Source of the DNA: JAHEGP01 sp963751595
Lineage (GTDB): Bacteria > Pseudomonadota > Gammaproteobacteria > Pseudomonadales > JAHEGP01
DNA: 64,000 nucleotides
Reading direction: 5' to 3'
NCBI GenBank assembly: GCA_963751595.1
Contig: CAVVVC010000001.1
Span: forward strand, 434,001-498,000
The notes under the pieces were generated by a model. It was not told the origin of the DNA. It did no database searches and was given only the letters and a program-made list of their open reading frames with translations. This document shows positions 25,780 to 34,488 of this stretch, in pieces. The translations under genes were made by a program, and so were the position numbers. Each line of letters starts with the position of its first letter. Position 1 is the stretch's first letter.

Positions 25780-27003
25780 ATGACCAGTCCTGAGATAGCG
25801 CAGCAAACCGGCGCATCGAGTGCAAGCCAGGGCCGCATTTTGGTGGTGGACGATGACGCCGCAGTGCGAGACAGTCTCGAACTCTACCTCACGCAGTCTG
25901 GCTACCAGGTAATGACAGCAGCGGATGGGTCCGCCGGCCTTGAACTGATGCAGCAACACCAGCCCGATGTCGTGCTCTGCGACCTGCGAATGCCCCACGT
26001 AGACGGCATGTCGGTGCTCAAGGAGCTCTCGCGCCGGGCGGAGGATACCCCTGTCATCGTGATATCCGGCGCTGGAGAGATGGCGGATGTGGTCGAAGCC
26101 CTCCGACTTGGCGCCCGGGATTACTTCATCAAACCCCTGGCTGACATGGGGGTTCTGGAGCATGCCATCGAGCGCAGTCTGGAAGAAGCCCGGTTGCGGC
26201 GGGACAATACCCGCTACCGCGAGGAGCTTGAGCAGGCGAATCGGAAACTCGCGTCGAACCTGAGAACGCTGGAACATGACCATCAGGCCGGGCGACAGAT
26301 GCAAAAACGCCTGCTTCCCGTATCACCCGTCAGTTTTGGTCCATATACCTTCCGACACCGTATATATCCTTCGCTTTATCTGAGCGGAGACTTTGTTGAA
26401 TACACTCTGGTGGGAGAAGACAAGGTCACATTTTTTATCGCCGATATCGCTGGCCACGGAGCGTCATCGGCATTTGTGACAGCGCTGCTGAAGAATTTTA
26501 CCGCACATCTTCGCAGCGACTACAGAAACCACGGGCGAGACAATATTCTGCGCCCCCGGAAATTCCTGGAGAAGATGAGCCATGACATGCTCAGGACCGG
26601 AATCGGGAAGCATATGACGATGTTTATCGGCGTTTTGGATATGGCGTCGAATTCGCTGCTTTACAGTGTTGCCGGGCATCTGCCGTTGCCGGTGCTGGTT
26701 TCCCCGGGGCAGGCACCACGTTTCCTCGAGGGCAGGGGCATGGCGGCGGGAATGTTCGAAGCGCCCAGCTTCGAGGAATACGAGATCGATCTGCCTGAAA
26801 CGTTCAGCCTGGCGCTGTTCAGTGACGGCATGCTGGAACTGTTTCCGCCCGGCGAATTGGCCGAAAAGGAAAAAATGTTGCTTGACATGATGCGCGGCGA
26901 GCCAAAAACCATCACTGATATGGTGGAGCAGTTTGGGCTGGGTCTCGATGATGAAACCGAGACGCCGGACGACATAGCAATTTTGTTGGTGACAAGACCA
27001 TGA
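25780..27003 (+). CDS. Response regulator with PP2C phosphatase output (HsbR/RssB-like)
   Basis: 407 residues from the ATG at 25780 (AGGTGG just upstream); 13 extra codons are possible from 25741. A receiver domain (about 18-135) has ILVVDDDAA, the phospho-acceptor Asp68 in VLCDLRMPH, and FIKPL. A coiled-coil linker (about 140-185) leads to a SpoIIE/PP2C phosphatase domain with metal-binding Asp residues in LSGDFVEY, FIADIAGHGASSAF, LFSDGMLEL and TPDDIAILLV. It overlaps the STAS gene by four bases. Pseudomonas HsbR, which has this layout, dephosphorylates the anti-sigma antagonist HsbA and controls motility versus biofilm. The same role is inferred from the gene pair; no histidine kinase or HptB is adjacent. 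Confidence 0.88.
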   Translation: MTSPEIAQQTGASSASQGRILVVDDDAAVRDSLELYLTQSGYQVMTAADGSAGLELMQQHQPDVVLCDLRMPHVDGMSVLKELSRRAEDTPVIVISGAGEMADVVEALRLGARDYFIKPLADMGVLEHAIERSLEEARLRRDNTRYREELEQANRKLASNLRTLEHDHQAGRQMQKRLLPVSPVSFGPYTFRHRIYPSLYLSGDFVEYTLVGEDKVTFFIADIAGHGASSAFVTALLKNFTAHLRSDYRNHGRDNILRPRKFLEKMSHDMLRTGIGKHMTMFIGVLDMASNSLLYSVAGHLPLPVLVSPGQAPRFLEGRGMAAGMFEAPSFEEYEIDLPETFSLALFSDGMLELFPPGELAEKEKMLLDMMRGEPKTITDMVEQFGLGLDDETETPDDIAILLVTRP

Positions 27004-27494
27004 GTGCCTCCCTGGGTAAGATTCTGGTAGCGGACAGCGACGGCACTTTCGTGATCAAACTGGTGGGTGATGTCAGAGTAACCATGTGCGTCGCCTTCGA
27101 TGAATACCTGGGCAAGATGTTAGTGCCGGGCAAGTTTCACAGTGCCATCATCGATTTGAGCGACGCCCACGGGATCGACAGCACGACCCTGGGGTTGCTG
27201 GCCAAAGTCGCCATCCAGTCAGCCCAGAAATTTGACTACCGTCCCCTCATCATCTCTACCAATGAAAGCATCACCCGACTGATCGAGAGTATGGGCTTTG
27301 ATGCGGTTTTCGATATCAGTACACATCCTCTTCCCAAAGAGCAGAGTCTGCGTGCCCTCCAGATTGTCAGCGGTTCGGAGGAAACGGTGCGCGACAAAGT
27401 CATTGAGGCACATCGCCAGTTGATGGCGCTCAACGACGAAAACCGGTTGAAATTCAGTGAACTGGTGACCAGCCTGGAGGGGGCTAACGGGTAG
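27000..27494 (+). CDS. STAS-domain anti-sigma factor antagonist (HsbA-like)
   Basis: 164 residues. The STAS fold is seen in FVIKLVGDVRVTMC, HSAIIDLSDAHGIDSTTLGLLAKV and PLIISTNESITRLIESMGFDAVFDI. Ser61 in GIDSTTLG is the expected phosphorylation site that the upstream PP2C domain would act on. The C-terminal 60 residues form an extra charged helical tail (KVIEAHRQLMALNDENRLKF), also seen in HsbA-type proteins. The ATG overlaps the phosphatase stop (ATGA), strongly suggesting one functional unit. It ends facing the terB gene on the opposite strand. Confidence 0.87.
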   Translation: MSASLGKILVADSDGTFVIKLVGDVRVTMCVAFDEYLGKMLVPGKFHSAIIDLSDAHGIDSTTLGLLAKVAIQSAQKFDYRPLIISTNESITRLIESMGFDAVFDISTHPLPKEQSLRALQIVSGSEETVRDKVIEAHRQLMALNDENRLKFSELVTSLEGANG

Positions 27495-27559
27495 CGGTCG
27501 GAGCTTGAAAAGCGCCTGTCCCCGGTGGCAATCTCCCGACGGTCCCGGCTTTCTCCCCA

Positions 27560-28012
27560 CTAAGCCTGTGACTCTTGCACCTCTAACTTGGTCTGAATAA
27601 AAAGCGAGTGGGGAACATACAGCAGGTCGGCCAGCTTCCTCAGGTAGTGCTCCTCGTAGCGGTCGATCCGGCCGTCGGCATAGGCAATCATCCATAGCGC
27701 TTTTACCAGCTCACGCTTTTGTTCAAGGCTGTAGTTGTCGTTGATCAGTCTCGTGAACGGATACAGGGAGGTTGTGGCCTCGGATTCTTCCTGGGCCAAC
27801 TGAATAAGCGTATCGGCAGTGCCGTCGTCGATCTTGATGACGGTTTGTACCGCCTGGCGCATGGTCTGGAGTTCGCTGGCACTGATCTCGAAGTCGGCCT
27901 TGACCATCTCGAATAACAACGCACAGGCGGCTAGCTGCAGGGCCTTCTCGGGGTTTTCATCGGGCTCAGGCGTCAACCGTGAATCGAAAAAGGTCTTGAT
28001 TCTGCCCAGCAT
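27560..28012 (-). CDS. TerB-family protein (tellurite-resistance/DjlA-N-like)
   Basis: 150 residues with a TerB all-helical fold: LQLAACALLFEMVKADFEISASELQTM, then LVKALWMIAYADGRIDRYEEHYLRKLADLLYV. Acidic residues in the two ADxxI/ADGRID helices are the metal-binding type seen in TerB. There is no J domain and no other ter gene nearby, so tellurite resistance should not be assumed. Its ATG shares one base with the TGA of the transaldolase gene (28012), so the two are translated in series. Confidence 0.85.
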   Translation of the reverse strand: MLGRIKTFFDSRLTPEPDENPEKALQLAACALLFEMVKADFEISASELQTMRQAVQTVIKIDDGTADTLIQLAQEESEATTSLYPFTRLINDNYSLEQKRELVKALWMIAYADGRIDRYEEHYLRKLADLLYVPHSLFIQTKLEVQESQA

Positions 28013-28965
28013 CAGAGCTTGGCCAGCAGGTCTTCAAGGGCCTGTTGATCGCTGGCAAAGGTGCGGATTCCCTCAGCCAGTTTCTCGGTTGCCATCGCGT
28101 CCTCGTTCATTGCCCACCGAAACTGGCTCTCGGAGGGTTGGATGCGAGCGGTTTCACAGTGCGCGGTGGCCGGATCGAGCTTGCGTTCGAGGGTGCCGTG
28201 ATCATCCTGTAATTCCTGTAACAGTTGCGGGCTGATGGTCAGGCGATCACAACCGGCCAGTTGCTCGATTTCGCCGGCGTTGCGAAAACTGGCTCCCATG
28301 ACAATGGTTTCATAGTTGTGGGCCTTGTAGTAGTTGAAGATCTGGGTCACGGAAATAACGCCCGGGTCCTCGTGGGGCAGGTAATCGCTCTTGCCGCTTG
28401 CCTTTTTGTGCCAGTCCAGGATGCGACCCACGAATGGCGAGATCAGGGTCACACCTGCCTCGGCGCAAGCTACCGCCTGGATAAAGCTGAAGAGCAGGGT
28501 CAGGTTACAGTGAATGCCCTCTTTCTCCAGGGTTTCCGCTGCGCGGATGCCCTCCCAGGTGGAAGCTATCTTGATCAGTATGCGGTCCTTGCCGATGCCT
28601 TGCTCGTTATACGCGTGAATCAGGCTGCGCGCTTTCTCGATGGTGGCACGGGTATCAAAGGACAGCCTGGCGTCGACCTCGGTGGATACGCGGCCGGGAA
28701 TGATGTCGAGGATTTCCTTGCCGATCGCAACCGCAAGTCGGTCTGCGGCCAGAGACAGTTGTTGTGCTTCGGTGCCCGGTTGGCGCCGCGCCCATTCCAC
28801 TGCTTCCTGCATCAGAGCCTGGTAGTGTGGCAGGGAGGCGGCTTTCAGCAGCAGCGACGGGTTGGTGGTGGCATCCAGCGGCTGGTAGAGACGCATCGCC
28901 TCGATATCGCCGGTATCGGCGACCACGTCGGTCATGGCCTTGAGTTGTTCGAGTTTATTAGTCAT
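28012..28965 (-). CDS. tal: Transaldolase
   Basis: 317 residues, the TalB-type length. Catalytic residues by alignment to E. coli TalB: Asp17 in VVADTGD, Lys132 in RILIKIASTWEG (Schiff-base lysine), plus the family motifs LDATTNPSLLL, NLTLLFSFIQAVACAEAG and SPFVGRILDW. The enzyme transfers a dihydroxyacetone unit between sedoheptulose-7-phosphate and glyceraldehyde-3-phosphate in the non-oxidative pentose phosphate pathway, in the cytoplasm. GGAG lies upstream of the ATG. It follows dusA by 41 bp on the same strand and overlaps terB by one base. Confidence 0.95.
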   Translation of the reverse strand: MTNKLEQLKAMTDVVADTGDIEAMRLYQPLDATTNPSLLLKAASLPHYQALMQEAVEWARRQPGTEAQQLSLAADRLAVAIGKEILDIIPGRVSTEVDARLSFDTRATIEKARSLIHAYNEQGIGKDRILIKIASTWEGIRAAETLEKEGIHCNLTLLFSFIQAVACAEAGVTLISPFVGRILDWHKKASGKSDYLPHEDPGVISVTQIFNYYKAHNYETIVMGASFRNAGEIEQLAGCDRLTISPQLLQELQDDHGTLERKLDPATAHCETARIQPSESQFRWAMNEDAMATEKLAEGIRTFASDQQALEDLLAKL

Positions 28966-29006
28966 TGCTTCTTTACTCCATGGCAGGGTGGCCCTGCATG
29001 ATGGGT

Positions 29007-30008
29007 TTAATGCGCCATTGCGGCCTGTTCTTCCGGTGATGAAAGCAGCTGTGCCGTGGCCTCCAGCAATACCTCGCTACCCGCGCCCGGCAAACAGGCA
29101 TGCTCGCTGAGATAGCGCCGATACCGGCGCGCGCCGGGAGTTCCCTGGAACAGGCCGGTCATGTGCCGGGTAATGTGGTTGAGGCGAGAACCGTTGGCCA
29201 ACTGGGTTTCGATGTAGGGGAGCATTCGTTCAACCACCGCAAAATGGTTGCAAGTGGGGGCATCGTTACCAAACAGCTCCTTGTCGACCTGCGCGAGGCA
29301 GCCGGGGTTCTGGTAGGCCGCCCGACCGAGCATGACGCCGTCTACCTGCTGCAATAACTGTTCGCTCTGCTGCACGGACTCGATCCCGCCGTTGATGACA
29401 ATTTCCAGTTCCCTGAACTCCCGCTTGAGCCGGAACACCGTTTCGTATTGTAACGGGGGTATGTCCCGGTTCTGTTTTGGACTAAGTCCCTGGAGCCATG
29501 CCTTACGCGCATGCACAATAAAAGTACGGCAGCCCGACGCCGCTGCCGTGCCGACGAAATGGCATAGCTGTTCCCAGGAGTCGAGATCGTCTATCCCTGT
29601 CCTGTGTTTGAGCGTAACCGGGATATCGACGGCATCCAGCATTGCCGCTAGGCAGTCGCGCACCAGCTCGGGCTCCGCCATCAGGCAGGCGCCAAACCTG
29701 CCTGCCCGGACACGGTCGGAGGGGCAGCCGGCATTGAGGTTGATCTCGTTATAGCCCCATTCCTGCGCCATGCGGGCACAGCTGGCCAGCTGATTGGGGT
29801 CCGAGCCACCCAGCTGCAGTGCCACCGGGTGCTCGGCGGGGTCAAACTGCAGGAAGCGTCTGGCATCGCCGTGCAACAGCGCACCGCAGGTCACCATTTC
29901 TGTGTACAGCAGCGCCTCGCGGGTGAGCTGGCGCCAGAAATAGCGGCAGTGACGGTCGCTGAGGTCCATCATTGGCGCCAGGCAAAAGCGGTGTGTGAGA
30001 GTCTTCAT
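29007..30008 (-). CDS. dusA: tRNA-dihydrouridine(20/20a) synthase DusA
   Basis: 333 residues from the ATG at 30008 (MKTLTHRFCLAPMMD); 22 codons upstream are open to an ATG at 30074 but look unlike the family. FMN-binding APMMDLSDRHCRYFWR, catalytic Cys95 in NLNAGCPSDRV, TLKHRTGID, FIVHARKAWLQGLSPKQNR and VINGGI match DusA. The enzyme reduces U20/U20a of tRNA D-loops with NADPH. The motif GLSPKQNR is specific to the DusA subgroup. It lies upstream of tal on the minus strand. Confidence 0.94.
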   Translation of the reverse strand: MKTLTHRFCLAPMMDLSDRHCRYFWRQLTREALLYTEMVTCGALLHGDARRFLQFDPAEHPVALQLGGSDPNQLASCARMAQEWGYNEINLNAGCPSDRVRAGRFGACLMAEPELVRDCLAAMLDAVDIPVTLKHRTGIDDLDSWEQLCHFVGTAAASGCRTFIVHARKAWLQGLSPKQNRDIPPLQYETVFRLKREFRELEIVINGGIESVQQSEQLLQQVDGVMLGRAAYQNPGCLAQVDKELFGNDAPTCNHFAVVERMLPYIETQLANGSRLNHITRHMTGLFQGTPGARRYRRYLSEHACLPGAGSEVLLEATAQLLSSPEEQAAMAH

Positions 30009-30112
30009 GGGGCAGCGGGCGATCAAAATCAGCGGAGAATGATACGCAAGGCGTGGTTTGTTTTCCAGTGACAAGGGGCTGACAATGCCGGTAAACCGGC
30101 TCGGGCGCGGGC

Positions 30113-31600
30113 TCAGGTGCCACAGAAAGTCTGCCTTACACGCTCCTCATCGCGGGGAGGCATTGCATAGCGTTGTGCCTCGTCCCGGTAATCGCAGGGC
30201 CTGGCAAGGACATCCATCAGCTGGTGAAACGGCTTAAGATTGCCATCGTCCCGGGCAGCGCCGATCACCTGCTGAATCAGGTGGTTTCGAGGTATGTAAA
30301 CCGGGTTCAATGCGCTCATCAGTTCCCTGCGTCGGGTCGGTTCCGTGGCATCTTCTTGGGTTCGCTGCCGCCATCGCTCGAGCCATGGCTTGAATGCTGC
30401 CCCAAACTCAAAAAACTGACGGATGCCCCCGGCATCTCCCTGTTGCGGGTTGGCCAGCTCCGCCAGGCGACGAAACGCCAGGGTGAAATCCGTGCCCTGA
30501 TCCGCCATCAGCGACAGCAGCTCGTCAATCAGCGCCTCGTCCTGGTCCCGGTACTCGCCCAGTCCCAGTTTGCTTGCCATGCCTTCGCGGTAGGCCTGCT
30601 GATATAGTGGAACGAAAGCATCCACGGCATGCTGGGCCATGGCGACTGCCTGCTCCGGGTCGTCGCTCAACAATGGCAACAGCGCCTGGGCCAGCGCTCC
30701 CAGGTTCCAGTAAGCGATGCCCGGCTGATTGCTGAAGGCGTAGCGGCCACCGTGGTCTATGGAGCTGAATACCATGTCCGGGTGATACTCGTCGAGGAAG
30801 GCGCAGGGGCCGTAGTCTATCGTTTCCCCCGAGAGCAACATGTTGTCGGTGTTCATTACTCCGTGAATGAAGCCCAGATGCTGCCACCTGGCGATCAGCC
30901 GGGCCTGCCGTTCGACCACCTGTTGCAGCATCGCCAGGGAAGGGACCGCTGCCTTGGCGGCCCCCGGGTAATGCCGCCAGATCACGTGGTCGATCAGGGT
31001 TCGCAGGCCTTCGTGGTCGTTTCTGGAGGCAAAAAACTGGCATGTGCCGATGCGAATGTGGCTGCTGGCAACCCGGGCGAGGATGGCGCCGGGCTCGGGT
31101 CGCTGGCGTACAACGCGTTCCCCGGTAGTGACCGCCGCGAGGGCGCGCGTGGTCGGCACGCCCAACACCGCCATGGCCTCGCTGACAATGTATTCCCGCA
31201 AGACCGGGCCTATGGGTGAGCGGCCGTCGCCGCCCCGGGAATAGCGCGTGCGACCCGCGCCCTTGAGCTGCAGGTCATAGCGTTGGCCGTCCCGGGCAAT
31301 GAGCTCTCCCAGCAGAATGGCACGCCCGTCTCCCAGTTGCGGGTTCCAGTGACCAAACTGATGCCCGGCGTAGGCCGCCGCGATGGGTTCGGCACCGGGG
31401 GGAATGCGATTTCCCGCCAGGGCCTCAATGCCTTCGGGGGACGCCAGCCAGTCGGAATCGACCCCCAGTGCGTCAGCCAGCTCGGCGTTGACCCTGATCA
31501 AGCCGGGTGCGGCTACCCGGGTAGGCGACTGGCGATTAAAAAACCGCTCTGGCAGGCGGGCATAGCTGTTATCGAAAACCGGGGGAGAGGGTGGGTTCAT
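30113..31600 (-). CDS. selO: Protein adenylyltransferase SelO (YdiU)
   Basis: 495 residues from the ATG at 31600, with AGGAGG 14 bases upstream. Pseudokinase-fold motifs are visible: AAAYAGHQFGHWNPQLGDGRA, DLQLKGAGRTRYSRGGDGRS, VLREYIVSEAMAVLGVPTTRAL, GFIHGVMNTDNMLL and TIDYGPCAFLDEY, whose Asp takes the DFG-type metal-binding place. SelO transfers AMP to Ser/Thr/Tyr of client proteins and takes part in redox stress responses. The C-terminus ends FCGT, so a Cys stands third from the end, where eukaryotic SelO has selenocysteine. An ATG at 31684 could add 28 residues without similarity. Confidence 0.92.
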   Translation of the reverse strand: MNPPSPPVFDNSYARLPERFFNRQSPTRVAAPGLIRVNAELADALGVDSDWLASPEGIEALAGNRIPPGAEPIAAAYAGHQFGHWNPQLGDGRAILLGELIARDGQRYDLQLKGAGRTRYSRGGDGRSPIGPVLREYIVSEAMAVLGVPTTRALAAVTTGERVVRQRPEPGAILARVASSHIRIGTCQFFASRNDHEGLRTLIDHVIWRHYPGAAKAAVPSLAMLQQVVERQARLIARWQHLGFIHGVMNTDNMLLSGETIDYGPCAFLDEYHPDMVFSSIDHGGRYAFSNQPGIAYWNLGALAQALLPLLSDDPEQAVAMAQHAVDAFVPLYQQAYREGMASKLGLGEYRDQDEALIDELLSLMADQGTDFTLAFRRLAELANPQQGDAGGIRQFFEFGAAFKPWLERWRQRTQEDATEPTRRRELMSALNPVYIPRNHLIQQVIGAARDDGNLKPFHQLMDVLARPCDYRDEAQRYAMPPRDEERVRQTFCGT

Positions 31601-31771
31601 GGTGGTTATCGTATCCTCCTGGATAAAGCCATTTGGGCCGGGGTGCGAGCTCTCTTGAGCCAACGGCGCGCTGCCCCGGCCCATCAGGTAAACCCTCTGA
31701 TCGTGCTAGTAAGTGGGTTTGGTGAGTGCCACAGCGGGGCTGAGGACCGGCGTTGCTGATTTCGGCGCCGA

Positions 31772-32539
31772 CTACTGCCCGCTGAACACCGGCGCCCGCT
31801 TCTCGCTGATCGCCAGCAGACCCTCCTGCAGATCAGCCGACTGTTCGCACCGCGCTATCCAGGCCGCCGCACTGGCGGCGTCGACCTGGCCACTTGCAGC
31901 CTGGTCGCAGATTTGCTTCATCCCGCGCAGGGATAGTGGTGCCAGCGATACCAGCTGCTGGGCCAATTCCAGGGTTGCGGTTTCCAGCTCCCCGGGGGCT
32001 ACCAGTTGAGTGAGGTAACCGACCTGGAGCAGTTCTTTTGAATCGAGCTCAAGGCTGGTCAATAAAATGCGTTTGGCGGTGTTCAGTCCCAGGCGCTGTA
32101 CATACCGCTTGATGCCATTGGCCGGATAGCAAATTCCCAGGCGGGCCGGCGGCACCATCAAGCGCATGCCATGTACTCCAAGCCTGAAGTCGCAGCAAAG
32201 GGCCAGCTCAGCCCCGCCGCCGTAGACACTGCCGTTGAGCGCGCAGATAGTCGGCAGGGGGCAGGCCGCGAGCTTGTCAGTCAGTCGGGTGAAAAAGCTG
32301 CCGTCCATATCACCGCTGGAAAGCTCGGCCAGGGATGCACCGGCGCAAAAGGTCTTGTCGCCACTGCCGGTCAGGATAAGCGCTCGCACCGTCGCGTTGG
32401 ACTCGATCGCATCGAGGTGGCCTATAAAGGTTTCCATATCGGCCCGTTCAAGGGAATTGTGGCGGGCGAAGTTGTCGAGCTTGATGGTCGCAATGTTGTC
32501 GACGGTGCTGCAGTGTACGAAGGAACTCGCCGTGCTCAT
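31772..32539 (-). CDS. Enoyl-CoA hydratase/isomerase (crotonase) family protein
   Basis: 255 residues from the ATG at 32539 (MSTASSFVHC). Crotonase fold signatures: IATIKLDN, ALILTGSGDKTFCAGASL (oxyanion hole and CoA contacts), ICALNGSVYGGGAELALCCDFRLG. The Glu of GGGAELA, equivalent to rat Glu144, is kept. The second catalytic Glu, normally in PExxLG, is replaced: the segment reads VPPARLGICYP. This suggests an isomerase or a non-hydratase member. No fatty-acid oxidation partner genes are adjacent. The gene is divergent from the patatin gene across a 283-bp AT-richer spacer. Confidence 0.87.
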   Translation of the reverse strand: MSTASSFVHCSTVDNIATIKLDNFARHNSLERADMETFIGHLDAIESNATVRALILTGSGDKTFCAGASLAELSSGDMDGSFFTRLTDKLAACPLPTICALNGSVYGGGAELALCCDFRLGVHGMRLMVPPARLGICYPANGIKRYVQRLGLNTAKRILLTSLELDSKELLQVGYLTQLVAPGELETATLELAQQLVSLAPLSLRGMKQICDQAASGQVDAASAAAWIARCEQSADLQEGLLAISEKRAPVFSGQ

Positions 32540-32822
32540 CGCTATTGGCCCGAAAAATTGAAATATTCCGGGCATTGTACGCATTGCGCGGGTGATTAAA
32601 AATGGCTGCCGCGGTTTTGCCGCCGTCAGGCCTGGTTACACTGGCCGTCGCTTCGGTATGTCGCCGTAAAAAAGGGTCTTGTCGGCCCCGCTGCAAGGCC
32701 TATAAAGTAATAGGAATGATAAATAAAACAGTTTTTTCCCGCCAGAAGGCTGGGTCGACCCCGCGAAGGCTGTACAATAAAGGGTAGATGTTTGTTCCAA
32801 ACCATTCTTGAGAGGCCAATCC

Positions 32823-34340
32823 ATGGGTTTACGCGAGTCCAGCGAATTGAAACGGCTGCAAAAGCAAATGGACAATGCCAACAACTACCCGGAGTGGCGG
32901 GTTGCAGCGATCATGCATGATGAGGCATCGGGGATGGCGAAGTGGCGGGAAACCGACCAAACGCGATTCTATGATCACGCTTCCATTCGCCACCGCCTCT
33001 ACGAATTGCGCAAATTACGCCAGCAGCGGGATGACCATGCCCTTTTGTTTGCCCTGAATGAAGGCATCCACGGCAACATGGGGGGGATGGGCAAAGCGGT
33101 AATGTATCAGCGCGCAAAATACTCCACCAAGCGCCTGATCATCGAATATATCGACGAAATTGTCAGTTCACTGGATTACCTGGCTGGACTGCGGAGCGAC
33201 GTCATCAGTTTCGAGGAGAGGATCGAGTTTTTTCGTCGCGCCAGCCATTGCTGCGGTCGCTCTGCACTGATGCTCAGCGGCGGTGCGATGCTGGGATTTT
33301 TTCACATGGGTGTGGTTAAAACCCTGGTCGACGAGAGTCTGCTGCCCAGGGTTATCTCCGGTGCCAGCGCCGGTTCTCTGGTGGCCGCGGTGCTGGGCAC
33401 CCATACCGACGCCGAATTGCACCAGTTTTTTGACCCCAAGAATCTGGTGGTCGAGGCCCGCAAGGAAGCAACCTGGTTTAACCGAATCCTGGGTTCTCAG
33501 CCCACTATCGATGTGCACGACCTGGAAGAAACCGTGGCGCGAATGGTTCCCGACCTGACCTTTCTTGAGGCCTACAAACTGACAGGACGCCACATCAATA
33601 TACCGATTGCGCCGGCTGAGCTGCATCAGACGTCTCGCCTGCTGAATGCAACCACGTCGCCCAATGTCTACGTGCGTTCGGCGGTGATGGCGTCCAGTGC
33701 GATACCGGGGGTGTTTCCTGCGGTTAAGCTCCAGGCCAAGAATGTGGACGGGGATCCACAGGATTACCTCCCCAAACAGCGTTGGGCCGACGGCTCGCTG
33801 GTCGACGACTTGCCGGCCAAGCGGCTGTCTCGCCTTTACGGGGTCAATCACTACATTGCCAGCCAGACCAACCCGGCGGTGCTGCTGTTCATCAGTGATC
33901 CTCACAACGAGAAAGGCCTTTACGGCATGTTTCACCAGTTTGGGGCGCGTACTGCGAAAGAGTCGGTGCGAATCATTCACAACATGACCAAGCGCTATAC
34001 CAAGCGACTACCCCGCTACAACCTGATGTCCAATATGCTGGTATCCGTGATCACCCAGGAATACACGGCAGATGTGAATATCATTCCCCGCTACCGGTTC
34101 TTTGACCCGAGAAAGCTGCTGTCCCAGTTGAGTGAAAAACAGCTGATGACCCTGATCCGCGAGGGCGAGCGCGCAACCTGGCCCCGGGTCGAGATGATTC
34201 GCAATTGCTCGCGTATTGGTGAAAAGCTCGACCAGATCGTAAAAGCCTACGAGGACGAAGCACTCAAGCGCCTCGGTGAAGCGCTGTCGGGGACTGGCGT
34301 GAGCACCGCGATTGCCGGGACCAAGCAAAGCGTCGCCTGA
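32823..34340 (+). CDS. Patatin-like phospholipase/lipase with DUF3336 domain
   Basis: 505 residues from the ATG at 32823. The N-terminal DUF3336 region (about 1-140, with NYPEWRVAAIMHDEASGMAKWRE) is shared with yeast and plant triacylglycerol lipases Tgl3/4/5 and SDP1. The patatin domain starts at LMLSGGAMLGFFHMGVV. Catalytic Ser182 lies in GASAGS, and the Asp of the dyad is in WADGSLVDDLP. The product should hydrolyse lipid esters, perhaps storage lipids or phospholipids. A TACAAT -10-like box at 32773 lies 45 bp before the start. No signal peptide. Confidence 0.9.
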   Translation: MGLRESSELKRLQKQMDNANNYPEWRVAAIMHDEASGMAKWRETDQTRFYDHASIRHRLYELRKLRQQRDDHALLFALNEGIHGNMGGMGKAVMYQRAKYSTKRLIIEYIDEIVSSLDYLAGLRSDVISFEERIEFFRRASHCCGRSALMLSGGAMLGFFHMGVVKTLVDESLLPRVISGASAGSLVAAVLGTHTDAELHQFFDPKNLVVEARKEATWFNRILGSQPTIDVHDLEETVARMVPDLTFLEAYKLTGRHINIPIAPAELHQTSRLLNATTSPNVYVRSAVMASSAIPGVFPAVKLQAKNVDGDPQDYLPKQRWADGSLVDDLPAKRLSRLYGVNHYIASQTNPAVLLFISDPHNEKGLYGMFHQFGARTAKESVRIIHNMTKRYTKRLPRYNLMSNMLVSVITQEYTADVNIIPRYRFFDPRKLLSQLSEKQLMTLIREGERATWPRVEMIRNCSRIGEKLDQIVKAYEDEALKRLGEALSGTGVSTAIAGTKQSVA

Positions 34341-34488
34341 CGGTCCGGCACAAACCTGTTGGTGACAGTTGACCCAGGCCAGAAATCACTGAAAATCCGG
34401 GCCGCCCCCCGCGTTGGCGGGGGAGAAGCGATTCCAGCCCGACCCTCGTGTACCGTTCCCTCAATTCCAGCCAGGAGAGTAATCCCCC

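Noticed and set aside
27560..28012. Tellurite resistance operon
   Set aside because: Only a TerB-fold protein is present; terC, terD, terZ or terA are not seen nearby.
34406..34423. GC hairpin before gltX as a terminator or T-box-like leader
   Set aside because: Seven-pair stem without a T tract and no leader features; could be chance in GC-rich DNA.
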